The notes: a model not told the origin generated them from the letters alone. A stretch of DNA of 38,984 nucleotides from Ignavibacteriaceae bacterium (GCA_013360295.1 JABWCL010000039.1:1-38984); one strand, 5' to 3'; shown: positions 25,485 to 34,230, numbered from the stretch's first letter. Program-made: numbers and translations.

Positions 25485-26420
25485 CTAAAATAATCCGGTT
25501 GAAACGGTTAATCGAAGCACATTCCCGAGCCTGCCGTAATTAGCCAAAGCGAAGTCAGCGGCAACCGGGAAGTTGAAATCTGCCTTCACTCCCAGCCCTA
25601 TGCTGTAAGTTTCCTCATCATAAAGGAATTTGTAACCTCCGCGAAGGTATAGCATATTCATATAATTTATTTCCAGCCCTGTATTAATCCGTTCATCGCC
25701 GTCGTTGGGATGTATCGCTTCCAGCAATCCTGTGATATTCATATCCATAAACGGTTCAGGAAGAATTTCGGAGGCCAGGCCTAACTTAAAGACCGTCGGC
25801 ATCTTAAAAGGATCGTTTACGTACTTGGCGTCCGTCCCGAAGTTCTGCATTACCGCGGCTATCCTCAAAGAACCTAATCCGGTATAATAAAGCACGCCGC
25901 CGTCAAAAACGATATTTGATGCTTTGTAAACATCAATACCTTCTTCGACATACTTAGCCTGGATACCAAACGAGAACTTATCAGTAAGCATCTTCGAGTA
26001 TGAGACCGCGGCCGCGAGCGCTTTCGCGTCGAATGTTCCCACGACTTCAAAGAATTTCTGGCTTGTGGTTACAACTGTTTTCTGCATCGAGCCGAAATCC
26101 ATCGCAACTATACCAACGCCAAATACGCCGTAGGGAGTATTATAAGTATACGTGGAAGAATAGTGAGTAATATCCGCGATATACGCCGCGTATGATACCG
26201 AAAACGAGTGCTCCTGTGAAACGAACCCCGTTCCGGCAGGATTGACAAAGATCGCGTCACTGTTAAGATCACTTAACGCGATTGAGGCTTCCGCGAGTGA
26301 AGCGGTACGCGCGCTGGCGGGCACACCGAGGAAAACAAATCCGGCGGTGGCTTTTTTGTTAAAATCCTGCGAGAATGTAACTATATTAATAAGGGCAAAA
26401 ATTATTATTAACTTTTTCAT
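25485..26420 (-). CDS. PorV/PorQ-like outer-membrane barrel protein
   Basis: 311 residues. After the signal peptide (about 1-18) comes the hallmark start of the PorV/PorQ (UPF0164) family: FVFLGVPASARTASLAEASIAL followed by SDAIFVNPAGTG (residues 28-64, in two parts here). The rest is alternating barrel strands, ending LRLTVSTGLF with a terminal Phe. In T9SS, PorV carries cargo from the translocon to the attachment complex. In Ignavibacteria many paralogues sit beside a TonB receptor and an exported protein, as here. It lies 3 nt after the T9SS-type protein gene. Whether it is the housekeeping PorV or a dedicated partner of its neighbour cannot be told from sequence; the operon setting suggests the latter. 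Confidence 0.8.
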   Translation of the reverse strand: MKKLIIIFALINIVTFSQDFNKKATAGFVFLGVPASARTASLAEASIALSDLNSDAIFVNPAGTGFVSQEHSFSVSYAAYIADITHYSSTYTYNTPYGVFGVGIVAMDFGSMQKTVVTTSQKFFEVVGTFDAKALAAAVSYSKMLTDKFSFGIQAKYVEEGIDVYKASNIVFDGGVLYYTGLGSLRIAAVMQNFGTDAKYVNDPFKMPTVFKLGLASEILPEPFMDMNITGLLEAIHPNDGDERINTGLEINYMNMLYLRGGYKFLYDEETYSIGLGVKADFNFPVAADFALANYGRLGNVLRLTVSTGLF

Positions 26421-26423
26421 TTT

Positions 26424-28517
26424 TTACCTCACTACCGCAAATTTGCCGATTTTGGTTCCGACCTTCGAGTCGACGTGGTATATATACACCCCGCTTTCTA
26501 TATATTGTCCGTAATCCGTCACCTGGTTCCAGGATACGACAGCCCCTACCCCCTCATCAACATTTATTGTTTTTACAAGATCTCCTCTTACCGTGTAAAT
26601 CCGTATCACGCACGGATTGGGAATATTAACAAACTGTATCAGGTCTGTTTCACCCGGTGAAGCCACTCCCTTGCCGAGCACAAACGGATTAGGCACAACG
26701 AGCACCTTATCAAGGTTCGCCAGCGGCGGTATTGTAGTCGTAAACCTTGTTATCTTTTTATTGGCGTATACCGATGATTCAAGTCTCGGGACGCGGTTAG
26801 TGTTGCCCGTTTCCGGGAACCTTGCCGTTGCGTCCACCGTCCAGGCTGCTTTCCCGGTATCAAAAGCTGTTAAAGCGTAGTAATAGGATCTTCCGATAGA
26901 GGCGGTCGAATCAACAAAACTGTACTTTTGGGTCGTGGAATTGAATCTGACCGGGTCACCTCTGTAAACAACTCCAATCGAATCCCACGGTCCGATCGGG
27001 AGATAATCGCTTCGATAAACTTTGTATCCGATTAAGTCAAGTGTTCCGTCATCGGGATCAGGAATCGCTTCGGTTTCATTTCCCCAGGAGATAACGTTCG
27101 CGACAAATCCTTCCGTCTCTTTGTAATAATCAACTGTAAACACAGGAGCCGCGGGCGGATCAGGGTGATTGAAGCCGTTGCCTTTAAGGTACTGATCGAA
27201 AGTGAATTTTGCTTTATCCGCCGATTCCTGGAATGACTTCAAACCGCCGGCACCAATCTGCGTAAGCGCGTTTTTATCAAGGGCAAATTTATAATCAGCT
27301 CCGTCAACAATCTCCGCCACCGCGATGACGACCGAATCGCCGGGAAGAATATTCCACGGGCCTAAAGACATCATAGACCACATCCTCGATCGCTGCATAA
27401 ATACGGTATCAGCAGAATTGGCAACATAATTTGGAGCCACCGAGGGGTTCTTTATTAATTCATACTGCGACTCTTCGGTGTTCTTATTCGAAAGCGGCCC
27501 TCCGAAGTCAAACGCGTCATCACCGGCGCTCCAGCCGTAGGCATTCACAACCGTTGATTGTCCGTTTTTATTGGGCGAGGAGTAAACAAGCCTCAGCCCA
27601 ACATAACCTGGGGCAAGCCATTCACCTGAAGGCTGTCCGTTAACTATCCTTCCGAGTGAATTCGAAAATCCGTAGCTTGGTTCGACTTTGGAAGTTTTCA
27701 GAAAATCTCCCGCCCTCCCCCATATCATTCTTCGGGCAATATCATAAAAGAACCAGGTGTTTTTAGCGCCGGGAGTCTCGGTCGGGAAAAGCACGTTCCA
27801 CGCCCTTGAATTTGAGTGAAGAGCATAATTAAGCATCGCGTAGAAATCGTAGAGTGTATCGGGGATCGTCTTCGCGCGGTCAGTATCTCCCTGAGTGACA
27901 AAATAAGTTTTTAATTCCGGGGAGATGTTCTTAATGACATAACGGTAGAGTACATAATTTTCATTACGCATCGAACCACTCCACTGGTGGGCTGACCTTG
28001 TCATCCTGACCGGCAGTTGCCGCTGAATGCCGAATTCATCGCTGTATAGTACATTATATTCCCAGCTGCTTTCGATCACTTCTTCGCCATTCTTCGCGTC
28101 TTTCTTCAGCCAGTAGTTCTCACCGTTCTTAAACAGGTGCGTGTTTTTGGTTATTTTATATTTAGCACTGTTATCAGGCGCGATCGTATTTCCGGCAATT
28201 GACCAGTCTTCAACAACGAGCACGCTGTCGGGCGCTTTCTTTGCACCTACAATAAACCCTCCGGTTATCATATAAGAAGGAGCGCCGCCGATATTTTCGG
28301 TTATCCAACTCGGTTCAAATCCCGGCCAGTCAAGACCGATTCCTATCCTTCGCCAGTTATTAAAACTCGGGCCGATCTTTCCGTTAAATATGCTTTGCCA
28401 TAATTTCCCCCGGTTAAAATTCAGCGCCTGTGACTCGAACTGAGCGTAGAGTGTTTGCTGTAAGAATACTACAGTGAATAAAGCTATAATGTAAGTTGTC
28501 ATTCTTTTCATTTTCAT
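26424..28517 (-). CDS. Secreted surface protein with FN3-like region and T9SS-type C-terminus
   Basis: 697 residues with a signal peptide cut near A25. The N-terminal part (about 27-440) is a conserved-looking unknown domain with WPGFEPSW and SGSMRNENYVLYRYVIKN. An FN3-like region (about 450-570) includes IGYKVYRSDYLPIGPWDSIG and SYYYALTAFDTG. The last ~90 residues form a sorting-like domain: VVPNPFVLGKG, CVIRIYTVRGDLVKTI, YIESGVYIYHVDSK and IGKFAVVR. It lacks the usual NYPNPFNP spelling but keeps the overall layout. GGAGTA is only 2 nt from the first ATG and 8 nt from the third codon, also ATG (28511), so the true start may be 28511. It sits between a TonB receptor (9 nt) and a PorV-like gene (3 nt), so it is probably surface cargo working with them. 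Confidence 0.75.
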   Translation of the reverse strand: MKMKRMTTYIIALFTVVFLQQTLYAQFESQALNFNRGKLWQSIFNGKIGPSFNNWRRIGIGLDWPGFEPSWITENIGGAPSYMITGGFIVGAKKAPDSVLVVEDWSIAGNTIAPDNSAKYKITKNTHLFKNGENYWLKKDAKNGEEVIESSWEYNVLYSDEFGIQRQLPVRMTRSAHQWSGSMRNENYVLYRYVIKNISPELKTYFVTQGDTDRAKTIPDTLYDFYAMLNYALHSNSRAWNVLFPTETPGAKNTWFFYDIARRMIWGRAGDFLKTSKVEPSYGFSNSLGRIVNGQPSGEWLAPGYVGLRLVYSSPNKNGQSTVVNAYGWSAGDDAFDFGGPLSNKNTEESQYELIKNPSVAPNYVANSADTVFMQRSRMWSMMSLGPWNILPGDSVVIAVAEIVDGADYKFALDKNALTQIGAGGLKSFQESADKAKFTFDQYLKGNGFNHPDPPAAPVFTVDYYKETEGFVANVISWGNETEAIPDPDDGTLDLIGYKVYRSDYLPIGPWDSIGVVYRGDPVRFNSTTQKYSFVDSTASIGRSYYYALTAFDTGKAAWTVDATARFPETGNTNRVPRLESSVYANKKITRFTTTIPPLANLDKVLVVPNPFVLGKGVASPGETDLIQFVNIPNPCVIRIYTVRGDLVKTINVDEGVGAVVSWNQVTDYGQYIESGVYIYHVDSKVGTKIGKFAVVR

Positions 28518-28526
28518 TACTCCTTC

Positions 28527-31500
28527 CTAAAACCCGATTCCAAGAGTAAAGAAAACCTGCCGCGGTATATTTTTATACGTCTTGAACGCGGCGATCCTGT
28601 AACTCTTCAATTGTGTTTCAGTCTTGTCTATCGGATTATCCATCGTTATCCCCTTTTCAACCCAGAAGTTAAGGTCATCGGCGCTGAGCGGGGTGAGCCA
28701 GCGGTTATTGAATACGTTCATTACCCTTACGCCAAAAAGCAATTTGCGGCCGCTCGGGAACTTGAACTCACGTATAAAATTAAAATCGAAATTTGATTCG
28801 AGCGGGTAACGCCTGTTATTGGTAATTCCGCTTACATCAAAGGTGGTGACGTAAGTAAACGGCAGGCCTGTTTGCGCGGCGTAGGTCAATCCCATCACGC
28901 TGTTTTCAAGCAGGTAATAGTTCATAAATCTCGGGCCTTCTCCCTCTCTCATAATGTACTGAACGAGCGCCCTGAATGAATGCGTGCGGTCGCTTCCGCT
29001 TAAAAATTCACCGGTGAAGTTCCTTGCTTCGCTCCTTGTATTTTCCGGATAAATATAAGCCTGTCCGTAATTTCCCTCAGTGGTCTGCGAAAGCGTGTAG
29101 CTAAGCCTGTATGACCAGTTAGTTACATTTACCTTGTCAAGTACGACTTCAAGTCCGGTAGTGGAGCCGAAAGCATTGTTATTATAAGATGTGTAAGGAT
29201 ATAGAGGGATATCATCCGACGTATAGCCTACGACGCCTCCCTGCGGTCCGAGTGATCCGGTGAAGGAAGCGTAACGCTGAGTTCCGACCTGGCTCACTCT
29301 GTCATTATAATAGAGCGCTATATCGAGCCTGTGGCTGTCTTCGATAAGCTGCTGTAAACCGAACTCATAATTAATTGTCTTCTTAAAATCAAGATTAGGA
29401 TTACCTCGAACCAGCCATCCCTGGTCAGTCCTCTGAGAAAGCGCCTGGGTGAAGATCGGCATAGAGGCAAAGTGCCCATACTGAATTCTGAACGCGGTGC
29501 TCTCTCCGATAGGGAAGGAAATACCAACCCTCGGCATCAGGATAAATTTAGTTGATGAAGATTCGGTAAGCGGATTGCCGTAAGGAGAATCCAGTTTCCC
29601 CGGACCGTTTATCCCGGGATAAAACGGATTAAAAGGGTCAATCGGTGACTGGCTCTGGAAGTTATACATTTCCCCCCTTAAGCCAAGGTTGGCGATCATC
29701 CCCTCATATTCCATCTTGTCCTGAATATAAAACGCAAGATTAAGCGGATAGGCGTGATAATACTCAGCGTAACCGCTGCGCACCACGTAAGTATTCGCAG
29801 TAAAAGAAGAGTTCACGGCGTGGTTGAAAAGATCCCAGTAATTGACTCTTATTCCCGCTTTGAACAGGTTCGTGGGGAGCACCTGGTTTGTGTAATCAAC
29901 GCTGAGGCTTGTGGTGGTGTTACGTGAATCCTGATAATAATTTGTTGATAAATTGAACGGGCGCCTGAAGAGTGAGCCTTCCCACCAGGCACCGTCGCGA
30001 AGCACGAACCCTCTCGCGTCAAGCGATGAATCAAGCCTGTCATTTTCCTGGGTATTCCCCGCAAGATAAAGATAGGGGAGCTGGTAAATTTCATTCTGAG
30101 TGGTCAGCGTCGCCTCAATAAAGGAAAGATTATTAATCGTATAGACATAGTTAATACTCTGCGCGATCGTTTGTTCTGTCCTCACGGGATCAACAGTGAC
30201 AAGATATTTAGTGGATGCACCCGAGGGTACAAATGCAATTCCCGACCACCGGATATCATCTGAACCGCTCCAGATTCCTCCGCGGTACTTCTGGAAAGAA
30301 CCCATATACTTTATCTTATGGTCTTTGATTGGCTGATATGTCAGATTCAGAATATAATTCTGATAAACCTGGATTTTCTCCGGGGTTGGGAGGCGCGTAG
30401 GGTTAGCTCTGTATTCACCTGAGAAATAAAAACGGAGAGTCTGCGGATCCTGCCCCAGCGGGCCGCCAATTCCGATAAGATATCTGTTATATGAGTACTT
30501 TGTATAATCATAAACTCCGAGCACGTTATCATCCGCGGGTGAGTGGTTTTTTACCCAGAGGTCATATGCCCACTGGATCTCCCTGTCAACAACCTGGTTC
30601 CACAAGGCAGTGTCGGCAGATGTCGCAGAGGCCGATTTATATTTATCATACAGCCAGTTGTAACGGTCTTTGTTACTCGACTTATCCAAAAGCCCCAGGT
30701 CCCTGATAAAACTTTCCTGGTTGCGCTGCGCGTACCAGTAATTAATATCCCCCCACCTCTGCCATTCGAAACTGTTCCTGTTATAAAGATATTCGCCGAA
30801 ATGATACTGCCCCGCGGGACGGTGTTCCATTCTGAATTCACCGCTGATCTTCGGAGTTCCTTCCTTCAATATTACTTTTACCACACCTGCCTGCGCGTTA
30901 CCGTACTCGGCAGAGAAACCGCCGGTGATGAGCTGAAGCTGCTGCACGCCGAGGGGGTTAACGTCATATTTCCAGGAATTGTTCGCTTTCTCCGATCCCG
31001 GTGTGGATGCGGGTCCGCCTGTAGAGGTATTAACCTGCTCAACACCATTGATCTGGAAGTTCACCTCGTACGCTCCGGAACCTCTTACAGTATAAGTACC
31101 CGTTGCCGTTTTCTGAAATCCCGCCGAAAGGTCAAGAGTGCCTCTTAATCCCTCAATTGGCGCGGCTTTGATCTGCGACTCCGATATTGTGGTGGAGGTT
31201 GAAGTCTGGTCTTTAATGATCTTCGGGCGCTCAGCGGTTATTACTACCTGCTCGGTTTGTATCGCGACATCCGATATCTTAAAATTCACTTCCACTGTCC
31301 GGTCAACAACAACATATACGTCTTTAACGGTGAGTTTATTGTAGCCGATCATACTTGCGGTTACCCGGTATTCACCGGCGGGTATGTTTATAACAATGTA
31401 ACGCCCGTTTACGTCGGTAACTCCACCGAGCCTCGTTCCTTCAATGATGACATTGGCGCCGATAACAACCTCGCCGGTGGATGCATCAGTAACCTTACCG

Positions 31501-31604
31501 GTTATTTTGCCGGTCTGGCTCTGAGGAAAAAGGATAATGGAAAATAAAATGAAAAAAGAAAACAGGCGTAAGTAAGAAAAGCTGAAAGTATTTGTGGTAT
31601 GCAT
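28527..31604 (-). CDS. TonB-dependent receptor with carboxypeptidase-regulatory-like N-terminal domain
   Basis: 1025 residues. Signal segment about 10-28. The CarboxypepD_reg-like domain is at about 32-105 (GKITGKVTDASTGEVVIGANV, then GGVTDVNGRYIVINIPAGEY), followed by a linker and plug (about 115-250: QVVITAERPKII, TVRGSGAYEVNFQINGVEQV, GGFSAEYGNAQAGVVKVILKEG). The 22-strand barrel ends QVFFTLGIGF with the expected terminal Phe. The layout is of SusC/OmpA-linked type, but no SusD is present; an exported T9SS-type protein takes that position. It heads a six-gene minus-strand run with gaps of 3-13 nt reaching 22907. The imported or exported ligand is unknown. A TAACTTTG promoter-like box lies about 30 nt upstream; no clear Shine-Dalgarno is seen. 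Confidence 0.88.
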   Translation of the reverse strand: MHTTNTFSFSYLRLFSFFILFSIILFPQSQTGKITGKVTDASTGEVVIGANVIIEGTRLGGVTDVNGRYIVINIPAGEYRVTASMIGYNKLTVKDVYVVVDRTVEVNFKISDVAIQTEQVVITAERPKIIKDQTSTSTTISESQIKAAPIEGLRGTLDLSAGFQKTATGTYTVRGSGAYEVNFQINGVEQVNTSTGGPASTPGSEKANNSWKYDVNPLGVQQLQLITGGFSAEYGNAQAGVVKVILKEGTPKISGEFRMEHRPAGQYHFGEYLYNRNSFEWQRWGDINYWYAQRNQESFIRDLGLLDKSSNKDRYNWLYDKYKSASATSADTALWNQVVDREIQWAYDLWVKNHSPADDNVLGVYDYTKYSYNRYLIGIGGPLGQDPQTLRFYFSGEYRANPTRLPTPEKIQVYQNYILNLTYQPIKDHKIKYMGSFQKYRGGIWSGSDDIRWSGIAFVPSGASTKYLVTVDPVRTEQTIAQSINYVYTINNLSFIEATLTTQNEIYQLPYLYLAGNTQENDRLDSSLDARGFVLRDGAWWEGSLFRRPFNLSTNYYQDSRNTTTSLSVDYTNQVLPTNLFKAGIRVNYWDLFNHAVNSSFTANTYVVRSGYAEYYHAYPLNLAFYIQDKMEYEGMIANLGLRGEMYNFQSQSPIDPFNPFYPGINGPGKLDSPYGNPLTESSSTKFILMPRVGISFPIGESTAFRIQYGHFASMPIFTQALSQRTDQGWLVRGNPNLDFKKTINYEFGLQQLIEDSHRLDIALYYNDRVSQVGTQRYASFTGSLGPQGGVVGYTSDDIPLYPYTSYNNNAFGSTTGLEVVLDKVNVTNWSYRLSYTLSQTTEGNYGQAYIYPENTRSEARNFTGEFLSGSDRTHSFRALVQYIMREGEGPRFMNYYLLENSVMGLTYAAQTGLPFTYVTTFDVSGITNNRRYPLESNFDFNFIREFKFPSGRKLLFGVRVMNVFNNRWLTPLSADDLNFWVEKGITMDNPIDKTETQLKSYRIAAFKTYKNIPRQVFFTLGIGF

Positions 31605-31634
31605 ATCAGTTCTTGATAGTTTTTATTCTTAAAT

Positions 31635-31671
31635 CAAAGTTAATGAAATTTTATGAGATTAAGAAAACAAA
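31635..31671 (-). promoter_or_regulatory. Candidate Bacteroidota-type promoter for the TonB-receptor operon
   Basis: On the minus strand TAACTTTG (31642-31635) matches the phylum -7 consensus TAnnTTTG exactly. A TTTG (31671-31668) lies upstream at a spacing of about 25 nt, longer than the usual ~19-23. The transcript would start near 31629, leaving a short leader before the ATG at 31604. Pattern match only. Confidence 0.4.
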
Positions 31672-31784
31672 GGCTTATTAGCGGCTTATAGATGATGTTC
31701 AAATTCCGCAAAAACTCAAAAAAAATTATCATTCCGCTGAAATTGTTTAAATTTCAAAGAATAATATTATAATATTGGAAAGAA

Positions 31785-32630
31785 ATGACACAGTATAAAG
31801 AAATTACCCTCACCGCCTCCCCGTTCGACCCTGAGATCATAGCAGGAATTGTATGGAAATATAACCCACAGGGAGTGGAGGAAACAGAAAACGGGCTGAA
31901 AATATTCGCCGGAATTGAGGATGAATTAACCCTTGAGATACTTCATACGGAGTTTGAAGCTCTTAAAAGCAATAATTTAATATCTGATTTTGAGTTAACC
32001 GAAATCATACGTGATACTAAGAACTGGAATAAGGAGTGGGAAGATAACCGGGAGATTATCAAAGTGGGTAAAAGGTTTGTAATTCGTCCCAGTTTTAAGG
32101 ATTATACTCCCGAAAGCGGCGAGATTGCGCTTACGATAGATCCCAAGATGTCATTCGGCACCGGCGAGCACGCTACAACCAGGCTTGTAATGGAGATGCT
32201 CGAGGAAATCGTAAAAGGAGGAGAGAGAGTGCTTGACGTGGGTACGGGAACAGGTATCCTTGCCATCGCTGCGGTAAAACTCGGGGCGGCTTCAGCGGTC
32301 GGTGTAGATAATGATGACTGGTGCCTTGAGAACGGAATTGAAAATATCACCCAGAACGGCGTGGCAGATACCGTAAAAATACTTACAGGCGAGTTAAAAG
32401 ACATTCCCGCGGAGAAATTTGATATTGTACTTGCAAACATTCAGAAAGATGTCCTGATTCAGCTTGCGGGGGAATTCGGCGCTTACATTAAACCGGACGG
32501 ATTCCTTGTTCTCTCCGGCATTCTTACGGGAGATGAGGAGGATATAATAAATAAATATTCATCACTTGGCTATTCACTCCATAAAACCATCTATATGGAT
32601 GAGTGGATATGCATAGCAATGAAGAATTAA
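31785..32630 (+). CDS. prmA: Ribosomal protein L11 methyltransferase
   Basis: It trimethylates lysines and the N-terminus of ribosomal protein L11 using S-adenosylmethionine. At 281 residues it is a typical length. The N-terminal L11-recognition domain spans about 1-70 and the Rossmann methyltransferase domain about 110-281. Seen: DPKMSFGTGEHATTRL (119-134), motif I DVGTGTGILAIAA (151-163), acidic GVDNDDW (173-179) and LANIQKDVL (216-224; NIL or NIQ is usual here). It is the only confident plus-strand gene, divergent from the TonB-receptor operon across 180 bp. Its stop codon lies inside AAGAATTAAGAATTC, which resembles the TTAAGAA heptamer array downstream. Confidence 0.95.
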   Translation: MTQYKEITLTASPFDPEIIAGIVWKYNPQGVEETENGLKIFAGIEDELTLEILHTEFEALKSNNLISDFELTEIIRDTKNWNKEWEDNREIIKVGKRFVIRPSFKDYTPESGEIALTIDPKMSFGTGEHATTRLVMEMLEEIVKGGERVLDVGTGTGILAIAAVKLGAASAVGVDNDDWCLENGIENITQNGVADTVKILTGELKDIPAEKFDIVLANIQKDVLIQLAGEFGAYIKPDGFLVLSGILTGDEEDIINKYSSLGYSLHKTIYMDEWICIAMKN

Positions 32631-32655
32631 GAATTCTTAGTTATAAGGACATTAC

Positions 32656-32880
32656 AAATAACTTTAAGCAACCTGCAAATATAGCTTGCGTTATTTGCTA
32701 TGATGGACCACAGATTACACAGATGTAGCGGATGACCGCGGATTTGCAGAAGTAGGGGAGCGGGCTTGCCCCTCCCGACGGTGTTACTGAGGCGTATGAT
32801 TGATTAACTTCCGGAATTATAGTTATAACCTAAACATCCCCTTCTCGGTAGCGTTATATATTTAGTTAAAAGGTTAGTAT
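32656..32880. repeat. Intergenic tandem repeat, unit A (225 bp)
   Basis: First of two adjacent copies; both open with AAATAACTTTAAGCA. Shared blocks include GATGACCGCGGATTTGCA, a GC-rich imperfect inverted repeat (GGGGAGCGGGC then TTGCCCCTCCC), GACGGTGTTAC, GCGTATGATTGATTAAC and CCCCTTCTCGG. The copy also contains CCACAGATTACACAGATG, a word type seen in intergenic repeats of many environmental bacteria. No ORF is supported. This and the next two entries account for the gene-free stretch 32631-33162. Confidence 0.8.
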
Positions 32881-33092
32881 AAATAACTTTAAGCAGCCTA
32901 AAAATATAGGCTGTGATGGGCCGCCGATTACGCAGATGCCACGGATGACCGCGGATTTGCAAAAGCAGGGGAGCGGGCTTGCCCCTCCCGACGGTGTTAC
33001 CGGGCGTATGATTGATTAACCTCCGGAATAGATGTTATAACGTAAACAACCCCTTCTCGGATTCGTGTTATATTTGCAGTTAATAGTTTGTA
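32881..33092. repeat. Intergenic tandem repeat, unit B (~212 bp)
   Basis: Second copy, directly abutting unit A and clearly homologous along its whole length, with substitutions and small gaps. It has its own perfect hairpin near the start (AGCCTA, 6-nt loop, TAGGCT) that unit A lacks. It keeps the GC-rich block and the GATGACCGCGGATTTGCA core, and runs straight into the 7-bp array. Confidence 0.8.
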
Positions 33093-33162
33093 TTCTTAAT
33101 TCTTAATTCTTAATTCTTAATTCTTAATTCTTAATTCTTAATTTTTAATTCTTAATTTTTAA
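33093..33162. repeat. Heptanucleotide tandem array, ten units of TTCTTAA
   Basis: Exactly 70 bases: seven perfect TTCTTAA units, then TTTTTAA, TTCTTAA and TTTTTAA. The array ends at the base before the GTPase stop codon. Since 7 is not a multiple of 3 and the minus-strand unit TTAAGAA contains TAA, such an array closes reading frames. The length is likely variable between strains (slippage). Confidence 0.92.
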
Positions 33163-34149
33163 TTACAAATGCAGTTCAACCACGTCCAGGTCATCGAGTT
33201 TATGATCACGTGAGACTGACTGCCCGCTGAATACATTCGTTCCCCACACTTTCGCAAACTTGAGGTGCTCGTAAAAATCCTTATGCACTCTTGCGGCAAA
33301 ATCATTAATCGTGCTCCCCTCTTTCAGAATAAAAGGTTTGTTCATATCCGCGGGTTTCCCGGGCATTTTAGAGTAGACCCTTATAAGTTTAAGAACAGAC
33401 ACCGATGCTTTGAGCAGCTTATTTATATTCAGTCCTTCCATTGCCGAAACGGGAATAAGTTCCCATTCTTCGTGCAGCAGTTCATCCAGTGTTTCATAAT
33501 CTTTGTCAATTTCGGAATTGTCGTCTTTATTAACGGCAATGAGCATCGGTATGATAAACGGCTTTTTTTCCAGTTCGGGCACTGCCTGTGTTGGGGCAAA
33601 GATGCGGCTTCGGTTCAGAGTTTCCAGGGCGTTTTGAAACTGCTCAATGGGATTGCCAAGCAGGTCAACCACTATTACGAGCAGGTCGGCTGTACGGAGG
33701 AGGTCTATAAGTTCCGGCTCGATGTATTCCCTGTCAAGCGGCGGAGTATCTACGAATTGGAGGTGATACTCCTCGAATAATGCTGTTCCCGGCAATGGCG
33801 CCCAGGTGGTGAAGGGAATATCACTAACCTCAGGTTCAGCGTGAGTAAGTTTCCTTAATAGCGATGACTTTCCGGTATTGCTTGCACCGCACAGAACAAT
33901 GCGGGCATCCGCGCCTTCCTTTTCGATATGAAAGTCAGAGAAGTGTTTTGCGGTTTTTTTCGCCGCCATCGCCGCGGTTTTAAGCTTTGCGAGTTTAGAC
34001 CTGAAGTCAGCACGCAGTTTGTCCGTCCCCTTATGCTTGGGGATGACGCTGATCAGTTCCTCAAGATATTTTGCTTTTTCCTGTGGATCGGAGGCTTCCT
34101 TATAAAGCCGTTCTACCCTGAAATACTCAGGAGGAAGATTTGCGGGCAT
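33163..34149 (-). CDS. OBG/DRG-type GTPase with C-terminal TGS domain
   Basis: 328 residues, cytosolic. An N-terminal helical region (about 8-60) contains EYFRVERLYKEA and LISVIPKHKGTDKLRADFRSK (split here), typical of DRG-like proteins. GTPase motifs: G1 GASNTGKSS (88-96), G2 Thr in FTTWAPLPG, G3 DTPP (134-137, where DxPG is the norm), G4 NKDD (207-210) and G5 SAMEGLN (235-241). The TGS domain (about 268-328) has INDFAARVHKDFYEHLKFAKV and ends LDVVELHL. Family members bind ribosomes or RNA in stress and growth control; the target is unknown here. It stands alone between two repeat-rich spacers, and its stop codon abuts the heptamer array. Confidence 0.85.
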   Translation of the reverse strand: MPANLPPEYFRVERLYKEASDPQEKAKYLEELISVIPKHKGTDKLRADFRSKLAKLKTAAMAAKKTAKHFSDFHIEKEGADARIVLCGASNTGKSSLLRKLTHAEPEVSDIPFTTWAPLPGTALFEEYHLQFVDTPPLDREYIEPELIDLLRTADLLVIVVDLLGNPIEQFQNALETLNRSRIFAPTQAVPELEKKPFIIPMLIAVNKDDNSEIDKDYETLDELLHEEWELIPVSAMEGLNINKLLKASVSVLKLIRVYSKMPGKPADMNKPFILKEGSTINDFAARVHKDFYEHLKFAKVWGTNVFSGQSVSRDHKLDDLDVVELHL

Positions 34150-34211
34150 CTGACAAAAAAAATTAATGAATCAAATATTTGGGTTAAAAATAAAAAAACA
34201 AAACCTCATCT

Positions 34212-34230
34212 AAAAGCCCGTTCTGCGGGC
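34212..34230 (-). terminator. Terminator-like hairpin
   Basis: On the minus strand GCCCG-CAGAA-CGGGC is followed by TTTT. It overlaps an alternative 6-bp hairpin (GTTCTG/CAGAAC). It lies about 140 nt beyond the stronger terminator at 34371-34397 and 62 nt upstream of the GTPase start, so it may be a second stop for read-through, or belong to a repeat fragment. Confidence 0.5.

Noticed and set aside
30543-31148. 201-codon plus-strand ORF
   Set aside because: Lies wholly antisense to the TonB-dependent receptor, whose domains are continuous through this stretch; no start context or recognisable domain.
33093-33162. Regularly spaced array, considered as a CRISPR
   Set aside because: Units are 7 bp with no spacers, and there are no cas genes nearby; it is a simple tandem array.
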